Shown here: positions 7,100 to 15,501 of the stretch, one piece after another
Layout of the letters: each line of letters opens with the position of its first letter
How positions within the stretch are numbered: position 1 is the stretch's first letter
Assembly (NCBI RefSeq): GCF_031583145.1
Contig: NZ_CP134050.1
Location: 4,169,001-4,233,000, forward strand
Length of the DNA: 64,000 bases
DNA from: Brevibacillus brevis
Lineage (GTDB): Bacteria; Bacillota; Bacilli; Brevibacillales; Brevibacillaceae
Direction of reading: 5' to 3'
Made by a program: the position numbers and the translations under genes
Notes under the pieces: generated by a model
The model's database searches: none
Told to the model about the DNA's origin: nothing
The model's input: the letters and a program-made list of their open reading frames with translations, nothing else

Positions 7100-7207
7100 A
7101 GTCAATACCGGGTGAAGATAAAGAACTCAAGATCAAATCAATATCTGGTTAGGTTAAAGACCCTTAGGTCGAATCAATACACGAGTAGGAAAAAAAGCTC
7201 TACTTCA
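7100..7207. repeat. Three degenerate 36-bp tandem repeats
   Basis: Units begin at 7100, 7136 and 7172 with exact 36-base spacing, each opening with ARTCAATAY and keeping an AGGTTAAAGA-like centre. Adjacent units share about 60-67% identity. There is no open frame through them and the function is unknown. Confidence 0.6.
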
Positions 7208-7230
7208 AAACAGCCCCCGGGGAAGAAGCA

Positions 7231-7264
7231 CATCTAGATCTAGATCAAAATCTAGATCAAAGAA
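7231..7264. repeat. CTAGATC short repeats
   Basis: TCTAGATC occurs three times within 34 bases, including one overlapping pair. It is palindromic and lies in the same non-coding tract as the 36-bp repeats. Confidence 0.5.
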
Positions 7265-7370
7265 ATACAGCCGATAAAACCAATGACCGAAACACAGCAT
7301 GCAACAGACATACATCTGAAATTACTCTAGCCGCGAAGTGACTTTAGCTTCGAAACTGATCACCCGTGAG

Positions 7371-7419
7371 GAGCGTAAAATGGCGCGTAAAACGGAGCTT
7401 AAATGGGGCGTAAAAGGGG
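7371..7419. repeat. Four 11-12-bp tandem repeats (GCGTAAAAYGG)
   Basis: Copies of GCGTAAAATGG or close variants start at 7373, 7385, 7397 and 7408. They could be phased binding sites or simply a slippage product. Confidence 0.5.
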
Positions 7420-7542
7420 CCTAAGCAGTAAGAATGTAACAAATGCCTGTATTTCCCCAGTTCCATTATAACCTATTACCCCATATCCCAACCAAACAAA
7501 AGACGAAAGGATCCCTCCCCCACTCCTTACTCCATCCCCCAA

Positions 7543-7690
7543 CGCAAAAAGCCACCTCCCCAGGCTTCCCCAACATTACGGCACTCCAAGTACGCAAAGG
7601 TTCCACACACTTGCCTGGGCCTGCCGTAATCCCTCCCCCCAGGGAGAATGGCTTTATTCATCCCGAATGGATCGACCTTTCTTACTCAGG
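7543..7690 (-). ncRNA. Candidate structured small RNA
   Basis: Read leftward, AAAGCCATTCTCCC (about 7655-7642) pairs with GGGAGGTGGCTTT (about 7560-7548) over 13 positions with one mismatch. The G-U pairs work only in the minus-strand RNA, which fixes the orientation. Inside is a perfect 9-bp helix ATTACGGCA/TGCCGTAAT and an inner CAAGT/ACTTG stem. The loop between helices is G-rich on both sides (GGGGGGAGGG and GGGGAAGCCTGGGG). A T run follows the closing helix. It does not match 5S, SRP, 6S or tmRNA as I know them. The 5' end is a guess from a weak TTGGTT/TATTAC promoter. Confidence 0.5.
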
Positions 7691-7786
7691 TAATAAACAA
7701 AATTCAGGCAACAACCAAAGAAAACGGTTTTACGAAAGACTTACTTTCTCGCTATCTGAAAGAATATTTCTGCCCAACCCAACCAA

Positions 7787-8386
7787 TTACCCAGCCTGCC
7801 CCGCCTTCTTGTCATCCTGCCCCTCAATCCGCAGTTCGGCTGCCGGCTGCTGCCCCAAGGCTTCCTGCCTCGCCAGCTCGGCCTCCTGCTCGTCCCGCAT
7901 CCGGTGGGCCATCCGGCTGGACGCATTGGCCGCGACGCTTGCCACGAGGTCATCCAGGAACGTATGCACGCGTCCACCAGCTGTTTTCGTATCCAGGCGT
8001 TTGATGACGCCCACCTTGTGTTTATCCAAATGCCCGAAGGTCGTCACCGCGATGCTCCCATACCCGAAAACGGAGCCGAGCGCCAGTGTTTCGTCGCAGC
8101 CGAACAGCCCTTCGTCCGAAGCGATGATCGACTGGAGCGGTTCGGACAGAAGGCCCTTCTCCGCCAGCGTATCCAGCTCGATCCCGACCAGAATGGCATG
8201 CTGCATTTCGCGTTTTTCCAAGACGGCCTTTACGCTCTCGATACATGGCGCCATGGTCAGGTCGGGATGGTAGGGCGACTGCATGAGGTACACGATCTCG
8301 GCAATGTCTTCCACTGTGACGCCCCGCTCCGCCAGGCGCGAGAGGGCGGCGTTTCTGACTTCGATGCTGTGCACTTGCTTCTTCAT
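7787..8386 (-). CDS. pgpA: Phosphatidylglycerophosphatase A family protein (YutG-like)
   Basis: The start ATG 8386 (AAGGGG 9 nt upstream) gives 199 residues. The sequence is a clear match in memory to the YutG/PgpA family: RGVTVEDIAEIVYLMQSPYHP, GIELDTLAEKGLL, then VHTFLDDLVASVAANASSR with acidic residues expected at the active site. PgpA dephosphorylates phosphatidylglycerophosphate in phospholipid synthesis; the Bacillus YutG type is a soluble PgpA-like protein whose substrate I am less sure of. About 40 C-terminal residues rich in Glu, Gln and Ala extend past the usual domain end. Confidence 0.8.
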   Translation of the reverse strand: MKKQVHSIEVRNAALSRLAERGVTVEDIAEIVYLMQSPYHPDLTMAPCIESVKAVLEKREMQHAILVGIELDTLAEKGLLSEPLQSIIASDEGLFGCDETLALGSVFGYGSIAVTTFGHLDKHKVGVIKRLDTKTAGGRVHTFLDDLVASVAANASSRMAHRMRDEQEAELARQEALGQQPAAELRIEGQDDKKAGQAG

Positions 8387-8573
8387 AAGAGACAACCCCT
8401 TCCGCAAATCGAGTGAAGTCGTTTCCTACCATAGTATCATACGGTGACAAAATTGCGACAATTTTTCACCGACAGTGGAAAAGCTTGAGGCGCTGCAAGT
8501 GCGTTCTTCCGTTTTTAAACCCCCGCCGCTCCTGTATAATATTCACCAGAACATCCTGAAGGAGGACAAACCT

Positions 8574-9278
8574 GTGGCTCTTGAGGAAATCGTCTTGGAC
8601 AGCCGGCATCTGGGAACGCCGGAAAAGCTGATCGTCTACACCCCGGAGCGCTATTCTCCGCTCTACTCGTACCCCGTCCTCTACGTGCAGGATGGCGATG
8701 ACTATCTGGCGATGGGCCGGATGGCTACCCTATTGGACCGGATGATCCGGGAGAAGGAACTGCCCGACGTGCTGGCCGTCTTTATTCCCGTGGACAAAAG
8801 CAAACGGCAAGCGCGGTACCATCCCGATGGACGGGAGCATCTGGCGTACCGGCGTTTTCTGGCGGAGGAAGTCGTCGGCTATGTCGATACGCACTATTCG
8901 ACGGAGACGCTGGGCAATGCGCGGGCGCTCATCGGGGAGTCGCTCGGGGGCGTCGTTTCCCTGTTTACCGCTTTGGCGTACCCGCATACGTTTGGACAGG
9001 TCGCCTGCCAGTCCATTGCGATGGACGCCGAGCTGAACCGCCGTGTCGCCGAGACGGACTTTACCGTTCCGCTCACCGTCTACCTGGAGATCGGGACAGA
9101 AGAGACGGCTGTCTCCTCCGCACGCGGCACACTTGACCTCGTCGCGGCCAACGAGGAGCTGCGCGACATTTTGCGCACGAAAATGGCCACCCTCGTCTAT
9201 GAGACCTTTGAGGGTGACCATACGTGGGGCCATTGGCAAGCCAACCTGCCGCGTATGCTGCGGTCGCTGTTTGGGTAA
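8574..9278 (+). CDS. yjcH: Esterase of the alpha/beta-hydrolase fold (YjcH-like)
   Basis: GTG 8574 follows AAGGAGG by 8 nt; the frame extends upstream but without a ribosome site. The 234-residue product belongs to the esterase D/enterochelin esterase-like group: VLYVQDGDDYLAMGR, nucleophile elbow GESLGG and a C-terminal GDHTWGHW histidine. A TATAAT box is at 8535-8540. It is followed by YjcG- and YjcF-like genes, the same trio as in B. subtilis. Substrate unknown. Confidence 0.85.
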   Translation: MALEEIVLDSRHLGTPEKLIVYTPERYSPLYSYPVLYVQDGDDYLAMGRMATLLDRMIREKELPDVLAVFIPVDKSKRQARYHPDGREHLAYRRFLAEEVVGYVDTHYSTETLGNARALIGESLGGVVSLFTALAYPHTFGQVACQSIAMDAELNRRVAETDFTVPLTVYLEIGTEETAVSSARGTLDLVAANEELRDILRTKMATLVYETFEGDHTWGHWQANLPRMLRSLFG

Positions 9279-9280
9279 AC

Positions 9281-9439
9281 TTACCGTGGCTGTTCTTCTT
9301 GCGGGCCTTCGTCCTTCACTGGCGTCACCAGTGCCTCTTCAAACTCCACTTTGCGGATGGCGGAGAGGATGGTGAACGTCAGCACGGACAGCAAGAGCAG
9401 GACAAGAAAAATGAAAGTGATCATCATGGCCATATACAT
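9281..9439 (-). CDS. Small membrane protein (52 aa)
   Basis: ATG 9439 lies 11 nt after AAGGAGG. The 52-residue product has an N-terminal transmembrane helix (residues 4-27, MMITFIFLVLLLLSVLTF) followed by a charged tail rich in Glu, Pro and Gln that should face the cytoplasm. It ends tail-to-tail 2 bases from the esterase. No family is recognised. Confidence 0.6.
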   Translation of the reverse strand: MYMAMMITFIFLVLLLLSVLTFTILSAIRKVEFEEALVTPVKDEGPQEEQPR

Positions 9440-9594
9440 GCTGTGCGGCACCTCCTTGCACTACACAGTGTTTCCTGCCGCAGGAGGAATATACGGACAC
9501 GCGCTTAACATTACACAAATGAAGAATTTTCTGTTAAAATAGCAGAATAACCAGAGAAAGATGCTTGCTAGATAGTGAAGGAGGAGTGGTTCTT

Positions 9595-10104
9595 ATGATG
9601 TACAGTATCGTCGTATTCCCGTCCAGCAAGGTGCAAGAAGTAGCCAACTCTTACCGGAAGCGTTACGACCCGGCTTATGCTTTGATCCCGCCGTACATCC
9701 GCTTGAAAGAGGGCTTCGAACTGGATGAGACCCAATTGCCGCAGCTGGTCAGTCACCTGGAGCAAGTCGCCTCCTCTACCGATAGCTTTACGGCCCAGTT
9801 CCATCGGGTATCTACCTTCCATCCGACTACCAACGTCATCTACTTGGCCATTCAAAATAAAGAACCGTTTACCGAGCTGCACCAAAAGATCATCAACCAA
9901 TGTGTGTCCGAGAAAGAAACGTACGCGTACGTCCCTCACCTGACCATCGGGCGCGACCTGTCTGACGACGAGCTACGCGATGTGACCGGACAGCTCAGCA
10001 TGGCGAAGATCGACCTGACCTCGGAGATCGACCGCTTCCACCTGATTTATCAGCTGGAGGACGGGATCTGGAGCGTCTACCAGACTTTCCTGCTCAAAAA
10101 GTAA
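9595..10104 (+). CDS. yjcG: 2'-5' RNA ligase/phosphodiesterase-like protein YjcG
   Basis: ATG 9595, with GGAGG 8 nt upstream, opens a 169-residue protein of the 2H phosphoesterase superfamily. The C-terminal H-x-T motif is clear (PHLTIGRDL); the first is replaced by the FHRVSTF segment, as I recall for YjcG. Predicted to act on RNA or nucleotide 2',3'-cyclic ends, with no defined substrate. It lies between the YjcH and YjcF homologues. Confidence 0.88.
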   Translation: MMYSIVVFPSSKVQEVANSYRKRYDPAYALIPPYIRLKEGFELDETQLPQLVSHLEQVASSTDSFTAQFHRVSTFHPTTNVIYLAIQNKEPFTELHQKIINQCVSEKETYAYVPHLTIGRDLSDDELRDVTGQLSMAKIDLTSEIDRFHLIYQLEDGIWSVYQTFLLKK

Positions 10105-10220
10105 GCGCCCGCTCGATCGCTGCGGCTACGATTCGCACCTGCAGATCGATCCCTGTTTGGCAGCGCCGCGAAGCACTCCGGGACTGGCGCATGTTCCAAA
10201 CTTATACCGCAACACCCCGA

Positions 10221-10257
10221 CCCTCCCTGACCTCTTTTAGGCAGGGAGGGATCTTTT
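10221..10257 (+). terminator. Terminator between yjcG and yjcF
   Basis: CCCTCCCTG and CAGGGAGGG (10221-10229, 10242-10250) are followed by ATCTTTT, so the two genes may be transcribed separately. Confidence 0.75.
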
Positions 10258-10282
10258 GCTCATATAAAGGACGTGTCATTCC

Positions 10283-10729
10283 ATGAACAAAACCTATCTG
10301 ATCCAACCAGTCCACTCGGAAAAGGAAATGGCGGACGCCCTCTCCGTGCGCAGAGTCGTCTTCATCGAGGAGCAGGAAGTGCCGGAGGATCTGGAGATCG
10401 ACGAGCATGACGCCGTAGACAGCGGCACGATTCACTTCGTCGCCTACGACGGAGATAAGCCGGTCGGTGCCAGCCGTCTGCGCCCGTATGCACCAGGCGT
10501 GGGCAAAGTCGAGCGCGTAGCCGTCACGCAGACGGAGCGCGGCAGCGGCCTGGGCCGTCTCATCATGCAGGCGATGGAGCAAACGGCGCGGGAGCAGCAG
10601 TACCAAACCTTGAAGCTGAATGCTCAGACGCACGCCCAGCGCTTCTACGAAAAACTCGGCTACCAGCCGCACGGCGACGTATTCGACGAGGCGGGGATCG
10701 AGCATATCGCCATGGTGAAGCAGCTGTAG
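10283..10729 (+). CDS. yjcF: GNAT-family N-acetyltransferase YjcF
   Basis: A 148-residue single-domain acetyltransferase. Motif A of the GNAT fold, which binds the acetyl-CoA pyrophosphate, is seen in VERVAVTQTERGSGLGRLIM, and the C-terminal beta strand ends FYEKLGYQPHG. The N-terminal VRRVVFIEEQEVPEDLEIDE is typical of the YjcF/ElaA-like branch. Acceptor unknown. ATG 10283 has a weak AAAGGA box. Confidence 0.88.
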   Translation: MNKTYLIQPVHSEKEMADALSVRRVVFIEEQEVPEDLEIDEHDAVDSGTIHFVAYDGDKPVGASRLRPYAPGVGKVERVAVTQTERGSGLGRLIMQAMEQTAREQQYQTLKLNAQTHAQRFYEKLGYQPHGDVFDEAGIEHIAMVKQL

Positions 10730-10742
10730 GAGCCTATTGATA

Positions 10743-10792
10743 AAGAAGCCGGTCGAAACGCTTTTTGCCCAAGTGTTTCGACCGGCTTCTTT
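10743..10792. terminator. Bidirectional terminator
   Basis: GAAGCCGGTCGAAAC and its complement flank a 14-nt loop, with T-rich flanks on both strands, between yjcF and the PHP gene. Confidence 0.85.
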
Positions 10793-10809
10793 CTGTGAAA
10801 GGGGAAATC

Positions 10810-11664
10810 TTACTTCCTCCCCGCTTTCCTTTCCTCCGCAATCTCCCGCAGTCTCTCCACGGCCTCCAGCGGGGCGGTATGCGAGCCCAGCATGGCGTGA
10901 AACGGCTCTTCTCCGCGCCATCCGTGGAAATCGGAGCCGCCCGTCATGACGAGGTCGTGCTCGTTCGCCCAGGCGGTATAGCGCTCGCGCTGCCCGGCAT
11001 CGTTGTCCGGATGGTAGACCTCGATGCCGTCCAGGCCGAATGCGATCAGCTCCTGCACCAGCTCATCGTCGTCGTACAGTCCGGGATGGGCCAGGACAGC
11101 TGCTCCGCCCGCCTCCTTGATCAAGGTGATGGCTTCCTGCGGCGCGATCCGCGGCGGGTTGACGTAGGCCGCGCCCCCCTTGCCCAAGTATTTGGCAAAC
11201 GCCTCGTCAATCGACGAAACGACCCCCAGCTCGATCAGCTCTTCGGCGATGTGGGGCCGCCCGATGTTTTTGTCCGTCCCTTGCTTGCGGCGGTATACAT
11301 TCTCCAGCGTGATCGGGATGCCGAGCTCCTGAAGACGGGCGATCAAGAGCTGGTTGCGCTGGTGTCTCGTTTCCCGCAGGCCGACCAGCTTCTCCTGGAA
11401 AGCCGCGTCCTCGTACGGCACGAAATAGCCAAGCACGTGAATATCCTGCCCGCGCCCGACCGAGCTGACTTCGACCCCGGGAATCACCTCCACCCCCGAT
11501 CCGGCTGCCGCTTCCATCGCTGCCGCTACGCCTCCGACCGTGTCGTGATCCGTGATCGCGACGGCAATGAGCCCCGCCTCTTTGGCCAGGCGTACGTTTT
11601 CGGCCGGATCGCAGGTGCCGTCGGACGCTTTCGTATGGGTATGCAAATCTGCCTGCTTCTTCAT
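10810..11664 (-). CDS. PHP-domain phosphoesterase (YciV/RNase AM-like)
   Basis: ATG 11664 follows GAAGGAG by 9 nt; the product has 284 residues. The PHP metal motifs are visible: DLHTHT at 6-11, ITDHDTVGG, PGVEVS, the AHPG motif and SDFHG near the C-terminus. Homologues act as 3',5'-nucleotide bisphosphatases or trim the 5' ends of RNA. The frame extends upstream to 11787 but without a start signal. Confidence 0.88.
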   Translation of the reverse strand: MKKQADLHTHTKASDGTCDPAENVRLAKEAGLIAVAITDHDTVGGVAAAMEAAAGSGVEVIPGVEVSSVGRGQDIHVLGYFVPYEDAAFQEKLVGLRETRHQRNQLLIARLQELGIPITLENVYRRKQGTDKNIGRPHIAEELIELGVVSSIDEAFAKYLGKGGAAYVNPPRIAPQEAITLIKEAGGAAVLAHPGLYDDDELVQELIAFGLDGIEVYHPDNDAGQRERYTAWANEHDLVMTGGSDFHGWRGEEPFHAMLGSHTAPLEAVERLREIAEERKAGRK

Positions 11665-11770
11665 ACAGGTCCACTCCTTCTTTTCTTTTTCCGCGAGTCT
11701 GAATCCGGATCGCCCTACATAGGATGATACCAAACCCGATTTCCCAAAGGTTGAGCCGAGGAGGATGTCC

Positions 11771-12133
11771 ATGCGGTTAAAAAACAAAACCCTGACCGGT
11801 GTCGTGCAGCCGCTCTCCTACGTAGACAAGATGCTCCGACTGCAGGGCTTTCAACGATCAGGAGGGGACGCCACGCCCACCTATGATGTCGTCATCTACG
11901 ACTCCGCCAGCAGCAGCACGTACTTTTTGCGCATTCCCACGAACTTCACCCATGCGACGACCGGGAAAGGCGAGCTTACCGTCAAGCTGGGGCATCCCTA
12001 TCTGGAAGCGAAGTTCTACATGAACACCGCATCCGACGAAGTCTTTTTCATCCCGAAAGCCGTCCGCGAAGCCGCCGAGCACAAGCTGGCGGAAATCGCC
12101 GACTACCTTTCCTCACCCTCCGCACCATCCTGA
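11771..12133 (+). CDS. yugN: YugN-like family protein
   Basis: ATG 11771 is preferred over ATG 11765 because the latter overlaps the GAGGAGG box. The 120-residue product resembles YugN: LSYVDKMLRLQGF at the N-terminus, a central beta-rich TYDVVIYDSASSSTYFLRI and a HPYLEAKFYM strand. Function unknown; cytoplasmic. It is divergent from the PHP gene. Confidence 0.7.
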   Translation: MRLKNKTLTGVVQPLSYVDKMLRLQGFQRSGGDATPTYDVVIYDSASSSTYFLRIPTNFTHATTGKGELTVKLGHPYLEAKFYMNTASDEVFFIPKAVREAAEHKLAEIADYLSSPSAPS

Positions 12134-12136
12134 TTC

Positions 12137-13039
12137 TTACGCTTTCTTCCACAACCATTTGTTTTGATTGAACCGATAGACGACTCGTTGCTCTTTCAAA
12201 AGTCCTGCGAGGTATCCCATGAACGCCGTCCGATACAGGACAAAACTGGAGGCGTTCTCCACGGAAATATGCAAGCGCTCGCAAAGACGAGCCAACGCTT
12301 CTTCCAGCGTGCTCTCTTCCTGCAAAATCTCTTCGATTCGCGCGTAAATGCTGCGATGCAGCCCGATGTTTTTGTCCACAGCCGCTTGAGGGGAGGTGGT
12401 GTAAGGGCCGTGCCCAGGCACGTAGCCTTTGTAATGGGTCTGCAGCAGTTTTTCCAGGCTGACGATTGTCTCATGCGCATCGACGAGAAATGGAAGCTTG
12501 TGCTTTTCCAAGAGTTCTTCGCCTAAATAACTGTCGGCGGCAAAACAGATGCCATCGCAGACGACGCCTGCTTGCTGCCAGCTGTGCCCCGGCAGGGAAA
12601 GGATAGAAAACGGCACACCGTCAATCTCGAACTCCCCCTCTACAGGAAGGAGGTGGTCCACCCGAGAAGCGTTTGCAAGAAGAAACTTGTTTTGCAAATC
12701 CGGGAGCGGGTCTGCTCCGAGATTCAAGTAGATCGGCTCCAGGATCGGATAGCGGATGATCGCCTCTTCCAGCGGCGGTGCGTACACCTGCGCTTCCGGC
12801 CAGCAGCCGAGCAGGTAAGCGTTGCCGCCGAAGTGGTCGGCATGAGCATGGGTTTGTACGATGGCGCTCAAGGGCTGGGCAATCGCGTCCAGCCCTTTCT
12901 TCAATTTTTTTGCGGTTTGCGTATCCAGGCCCGAGTCGATTAGAATCGCCCCGCGGGATCCCAGGACCAGACCAACGTTCACGTGACCGGGAAAATAGCC
13001 GACTCGCTCCGTCAACATTTCAAATGGATTGGCAGACAA
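12137..13039 (-). CDS. Metallo-beta-lactamase-fold hydrolase
   Basis: The TTG start at 13039 has a GAGGG box 6 nt upstream. The 300-residue protein has the zinc motif HAHADH at 64-69, further ligands in the PGHSWQQAG and AADSYLG segments and the PGHG motif. The C-terminal 80 residues form a helical cap (EEILQEESTLEEALARLCE) as in the MBL proteins related to YflN. Substrate unknown, probably a thioester or ester. Confidence 0.85.
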   Translation of the reverse strand: MSANPFEMLTERVGYFPGHVNVGLVLGSRGAILIDSGLDTQTAKKLKKGLDAIAQPLSAIVQTHAHADHFGGNAYLLGCWPEAQVYAPPLEEAIIRYPILEPIYLNLGADPLPDLQNKFLLANASRVDHLLPVEGEFEIDGVPFSILSLPGHSWQQAGVVCDGICFAADSYLGEELLEKHKLPFLVDAHETIVSLEKLLQTHYKGYVPGHGPYTTSPQAAVDKNIGLHRSIYARIEEILQEESTLEEALARLCERLHISVENASSFVLYRTAFMGYLAGLLKEQRVVYRFNQNKWLWKKA

Positions 13040-13128
13040 AGACGTCCCTCATTTCAGCTTTTCCTATATAGTTTCTCCATAAATTTCCCCTTCCCTTCCC
13101 CCTCACCGTTTTCCCTGCCGCTGGCCTT

Positions 13129-13794
13129 CTACCGGGTAAAATGATCCACGCCGGACCAGGTCTGTTTTTTGCGTACAGCGCCTTCGCCAAGCGGCCCAAT
13201 GACGATATACGGAGGACGCCTGCGCCTGATTCCGCTGAACATGTGCGTAGTCGCCGCAACAGCCGTAATGGTGATCAGCGAGAACACCATCCTCTCCAAG
13301 CCGATCGTATGCAGCGAACAAGCCACGATCATGCCGTCGATCAGAAAGATCAGCAGGCTCACGGGAATGGCAAACCGCCGGGCGAGAAACTGGGCGAGCA
13401 GGTCCGTTCCCCCTGTATTGGTTTCGTAGGCCAGCATCAATCCGATGCCTGTCCCGATCAACGCCCCTCCCGTCACTGCCGAGCTGGTGACGCTCCAGTG
13501 ATTCCAGCTTCGCATCCCCGAGAAAATATCGATAAAGAAGGAAGAGATGAGCATCCCGTGAAAGCTGTGGAAAAACAGCCGGCGGTCATAAAAAAACGCC
13601 ACGGCGTACACCGGAATGCTGACGCCGATCATCACGAGTCCTGGCGGCAGCTGCACGTAATAGCTCGCCAACAGGCCGATTCCGATCATGCCCCCGTCCA
13701 TCAGCCGATGCGGCACGAGAAACAAATTGACGCCGACTGCCACGAGAATGCTTCCAGCCAGGATGGCGGCCGCTTTTGTCAGCCAGTACATCAT
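13129..13794 (-). CDS. YitT/YczE-like integral membrane protein
   Basis: The start at ATG 13794 uses a GGAAGG box; the frame extends upstream without support. The 221 residues contain five hydrophobic helices and the motif LVPHRLMDGGMIGIGLL, typical of the first domain of YitT-type proteins, plus YETNTGGTDLLAQFLARRF. The usual C-terminal soluble DUF2179 domain is missing, so this is the short form. Role unknown, plasma membrane. Confidence 0.75.
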   Translation of the reverse strand: MMYWLTKAAAILAGSILVAVGVNLFLVPHRLMDGGMIGIGLLASYYVQLPPGLVMIGVSIPVYAVAFFYDRRLFFHSFHGMLISSFFIDIFSGMRSWNHWSVTSSAVTGGALIGTGIGLMLAYETNTGGTDLLAQFLARRFAIPVSLLIFLIDGMIVACSLHTIGLERMVFSLITITAVAATTHMFSGIRRRRPPYIVIGPLGEGAVRKKQTWSGVDHFTR

Positions 13795-13902
13795 CCTCCC
13801 CCCTTCCTTTGTCCCTTCCTTTGTCGCTCGTTTATGTGTATGATGCGAGGCAATTCGGTATGTCCAACCATCTGCAAGTATGCTCGGACGGGTCGGAACG
13901 TT

Positions 13903-13932
13903 TTGACTGTTCCGCAGACCTGTTGGTATACT
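13903..13932 (+). promoter_or_regulatory. Sigma-A promoter of the CNNM-type gene
   Basis: TTGACT (13903-13908), 18 nt and TATACT (13927-13932). About 100 nt of leader follow and contain a small GGAG/CTCC hairpin before the ribosome site. Confidence 0.65.
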
Positions 13933-14040
13933 ATCCAATAACAAGGAACATGCGAATGTTTGCCTGATTTTGATCGTACATTGGAAATACCATTCTCTTT
14001 CATACGGAGGTGAATTCTCCTCCTTTCGCACGGCGGGAGG

Positions 14041-15423
14041 ATGGGGGTATGCTTGGAGAGTCCGATAGGGGAGCTTACGCTGAATCTGCTGCTCGTGCTG
14101 TTTTTGGTATTATTGAACGGTTTCTTCGTCGCAGCAGAGTTCTCGTTGGTAAGAGTTCGCCAAACCCGTCTGACCCAGCTCGTTAGCGAAGGCAACCACA
14201 AGAGCGCCCGCTACGCGCAAAAAGTCACCCGGCAACTGGACGCCTACTTGTCCGCCTGCCAGCTCGGGATCACGCTGGCATCGCTCGGCTTGGGGTGGGT
14301 CGGCGAGCCTGCCATCGCCCATTATGTCGAACCCGTGATGGCATTTTTTCATTTTCCGTCTTATTTGGTCGGCCCGGTTTCGCTGGCCATTGCTTTTGCG
14401 ATCATTACCTTTTTGCATATCGTGATCGGCGAGCTGGCGCCCAAATCGCTCGCCATTCAGAAACCAGAGGCGACCTCTCTGTGGACGGCAGGGCCGCTGC
14501 TGTTTTTTTTCAAGCTCAGCTATCCGCTGAACCGGCTGTTGAACGGTGCCGCCAATCTCTTTATCCGCCGGCTGGGGATCGAGCCCGCCTCTGAAAGCGA
14601 TTTTGCCCATACGGAAGAAGAGATCCGCCTGCTCGTCAACCAAAGCCACAAGAGCGGCCATATCGACCAGACAGAGCTTGCCCTCGTAGACAACGTCTTT
14701 GCCTTTTCCGAACGCCTTGCCCGGGAAATCATGATTCCCCGGATCGACATGATCTGCCTGTACGATGACAATACGTTCGAGGAAAATCTGAGCATCATGA
14801 GAGAGTCGCGCCATTCCCGCTTCCCCGTGGCGCACGAGGACAAAGACCGGCTGATCGGCTTTGTCCACACCTCGGATTTTTACCTGTCTGCGTTGACCAC
14901 GGGCCAAGCGGAGCTGAAGGACTTCCTGCGTCCGCTGCTGACGGTGCCGGAGTCCATGGAAATCAGCCACGTGCTTCGTCTGATGCAGAAGCGGCGCTCT
15001 CAACTGGCGATCGTCATCGACGAGTACGGCGGCACAGCCGGCCTGCTCACGATGGAAGACATCCTCGAAGAGATCGTCGGGGACATTCAGGACGAATTCG
15101 ACGAGCATGAACGCCCTGAAATCGAGGAGAGCTCCCACAATGCCTGGTCCGTTTCCGGCAAGACGCTTTTGACAGAGCTCAGCGACTACATTACGATTGA
15201 GATCGTGTCCGATGAAGTCGACACAATTGCGGGGTGGCTGTACAGCCGGCTGAACGAGGAAGTGGGCAAAGGAAAAGCCGTCACGTTCCAAGGCTATCAG
15301 TTCACGATCAGCGAGCTGGAAAACCACCGGATCACCCGCGTGGACATAACGCAGATGGGGGAAGAAATCGATTCCCCCTCCATCTCTGAAGATACCGTGC
15401 TGTCGCACGCGCAATCTTCCTGA
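14041..15423 (+). CDS. CNNM/CorC-family transporter (HlyC-like)
   Basis: A 460-residue protein with an N-terminal DUF21 membrane domain (about 14-200; LVLLNGFFVAAEFSLVRVR and CQLGITLASLGLGW), a CBS pair (about 215-345; EEIRLLVNQSHKSG, IMIPRIDMICL, DEYGGTAGLLTMED) and a C-terminal CorC_HlyC domain. This family is linked to Mg2+ or other divalent cation efflux. GGGAGG touches ATG 14041, so TTG 14053 is an alternative start. A paralogue is at 36117-37433. Confidence 0.9.
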   Translation: MGVCLESPIGELTLNLLLVLFLVLLNGFFVAAEFSLVRVRQTRLTQLVSEGNHKSARYAQKVTRQLDAYLSACQLGITLASLGLGWVGEPAIAHYVEPVMAFFHFPSYLVGPVSLAIAFAIITFLHIVIGELAPKSLAIQKPEATSLWTAGPLLFFFKLSYPLNRLLNGAANLFIRRLGIEPASESDFAHTEEEIRLLVNQSHKSGHIDQTELALVDNVFAFSERLAREIMIPRIDMICLYDDNTFEENLSIMRESRHSRFPVAHEDKDRLIGFVHTSDFYLSALTTGQAELKDFLRPLLTVPESMEISHVLRLMQKRRSQLAIVIDEYGGTAGLLTMEDILEEIVGDIQDEFDEHERPEIEESSHNAWSVSGKTLLTELSDYITIEIVSDEVDTIAGWLYSRLNEEVGKGKAVTFQGYQFTISELENHRITRVDITQMGEEIDSPSISEDTVLSHAQSS

Positions 15424-15438
15424 CAAACCAACGTGCGA

Positions 15439-15474
15439 GTGTCCCCTGCGGCCGGGGGGCACTTCTTCTTTCCT
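15439..15474 (+). terminator. Terminator after the CNNM gene
   Basis: GTGTCCCC pairs with GGGGCAC across a GC-rich loop, then TTCTTCTTT. Confidence 0.6.
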
Positions 15475-15501
15475 TACTTACTATCAGCCTGAGGTGTCCT
15501 G

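Larger units (their letters stand above)
6942..7786. other. Long region without protein genes
   Basis: Apart from the tRNA promoter, the three repeat tracts and the candidate RNA, nothing coding is visible; plus-strand open frames here lack ribosome sites and have C-rich nonsense composition. Confidence 0.6.

Noticed and set aside
7100..7207. CRISPR array
   Set aside because: Units are contiguous, degenerate and have no unique spacers; no cas gene is near.
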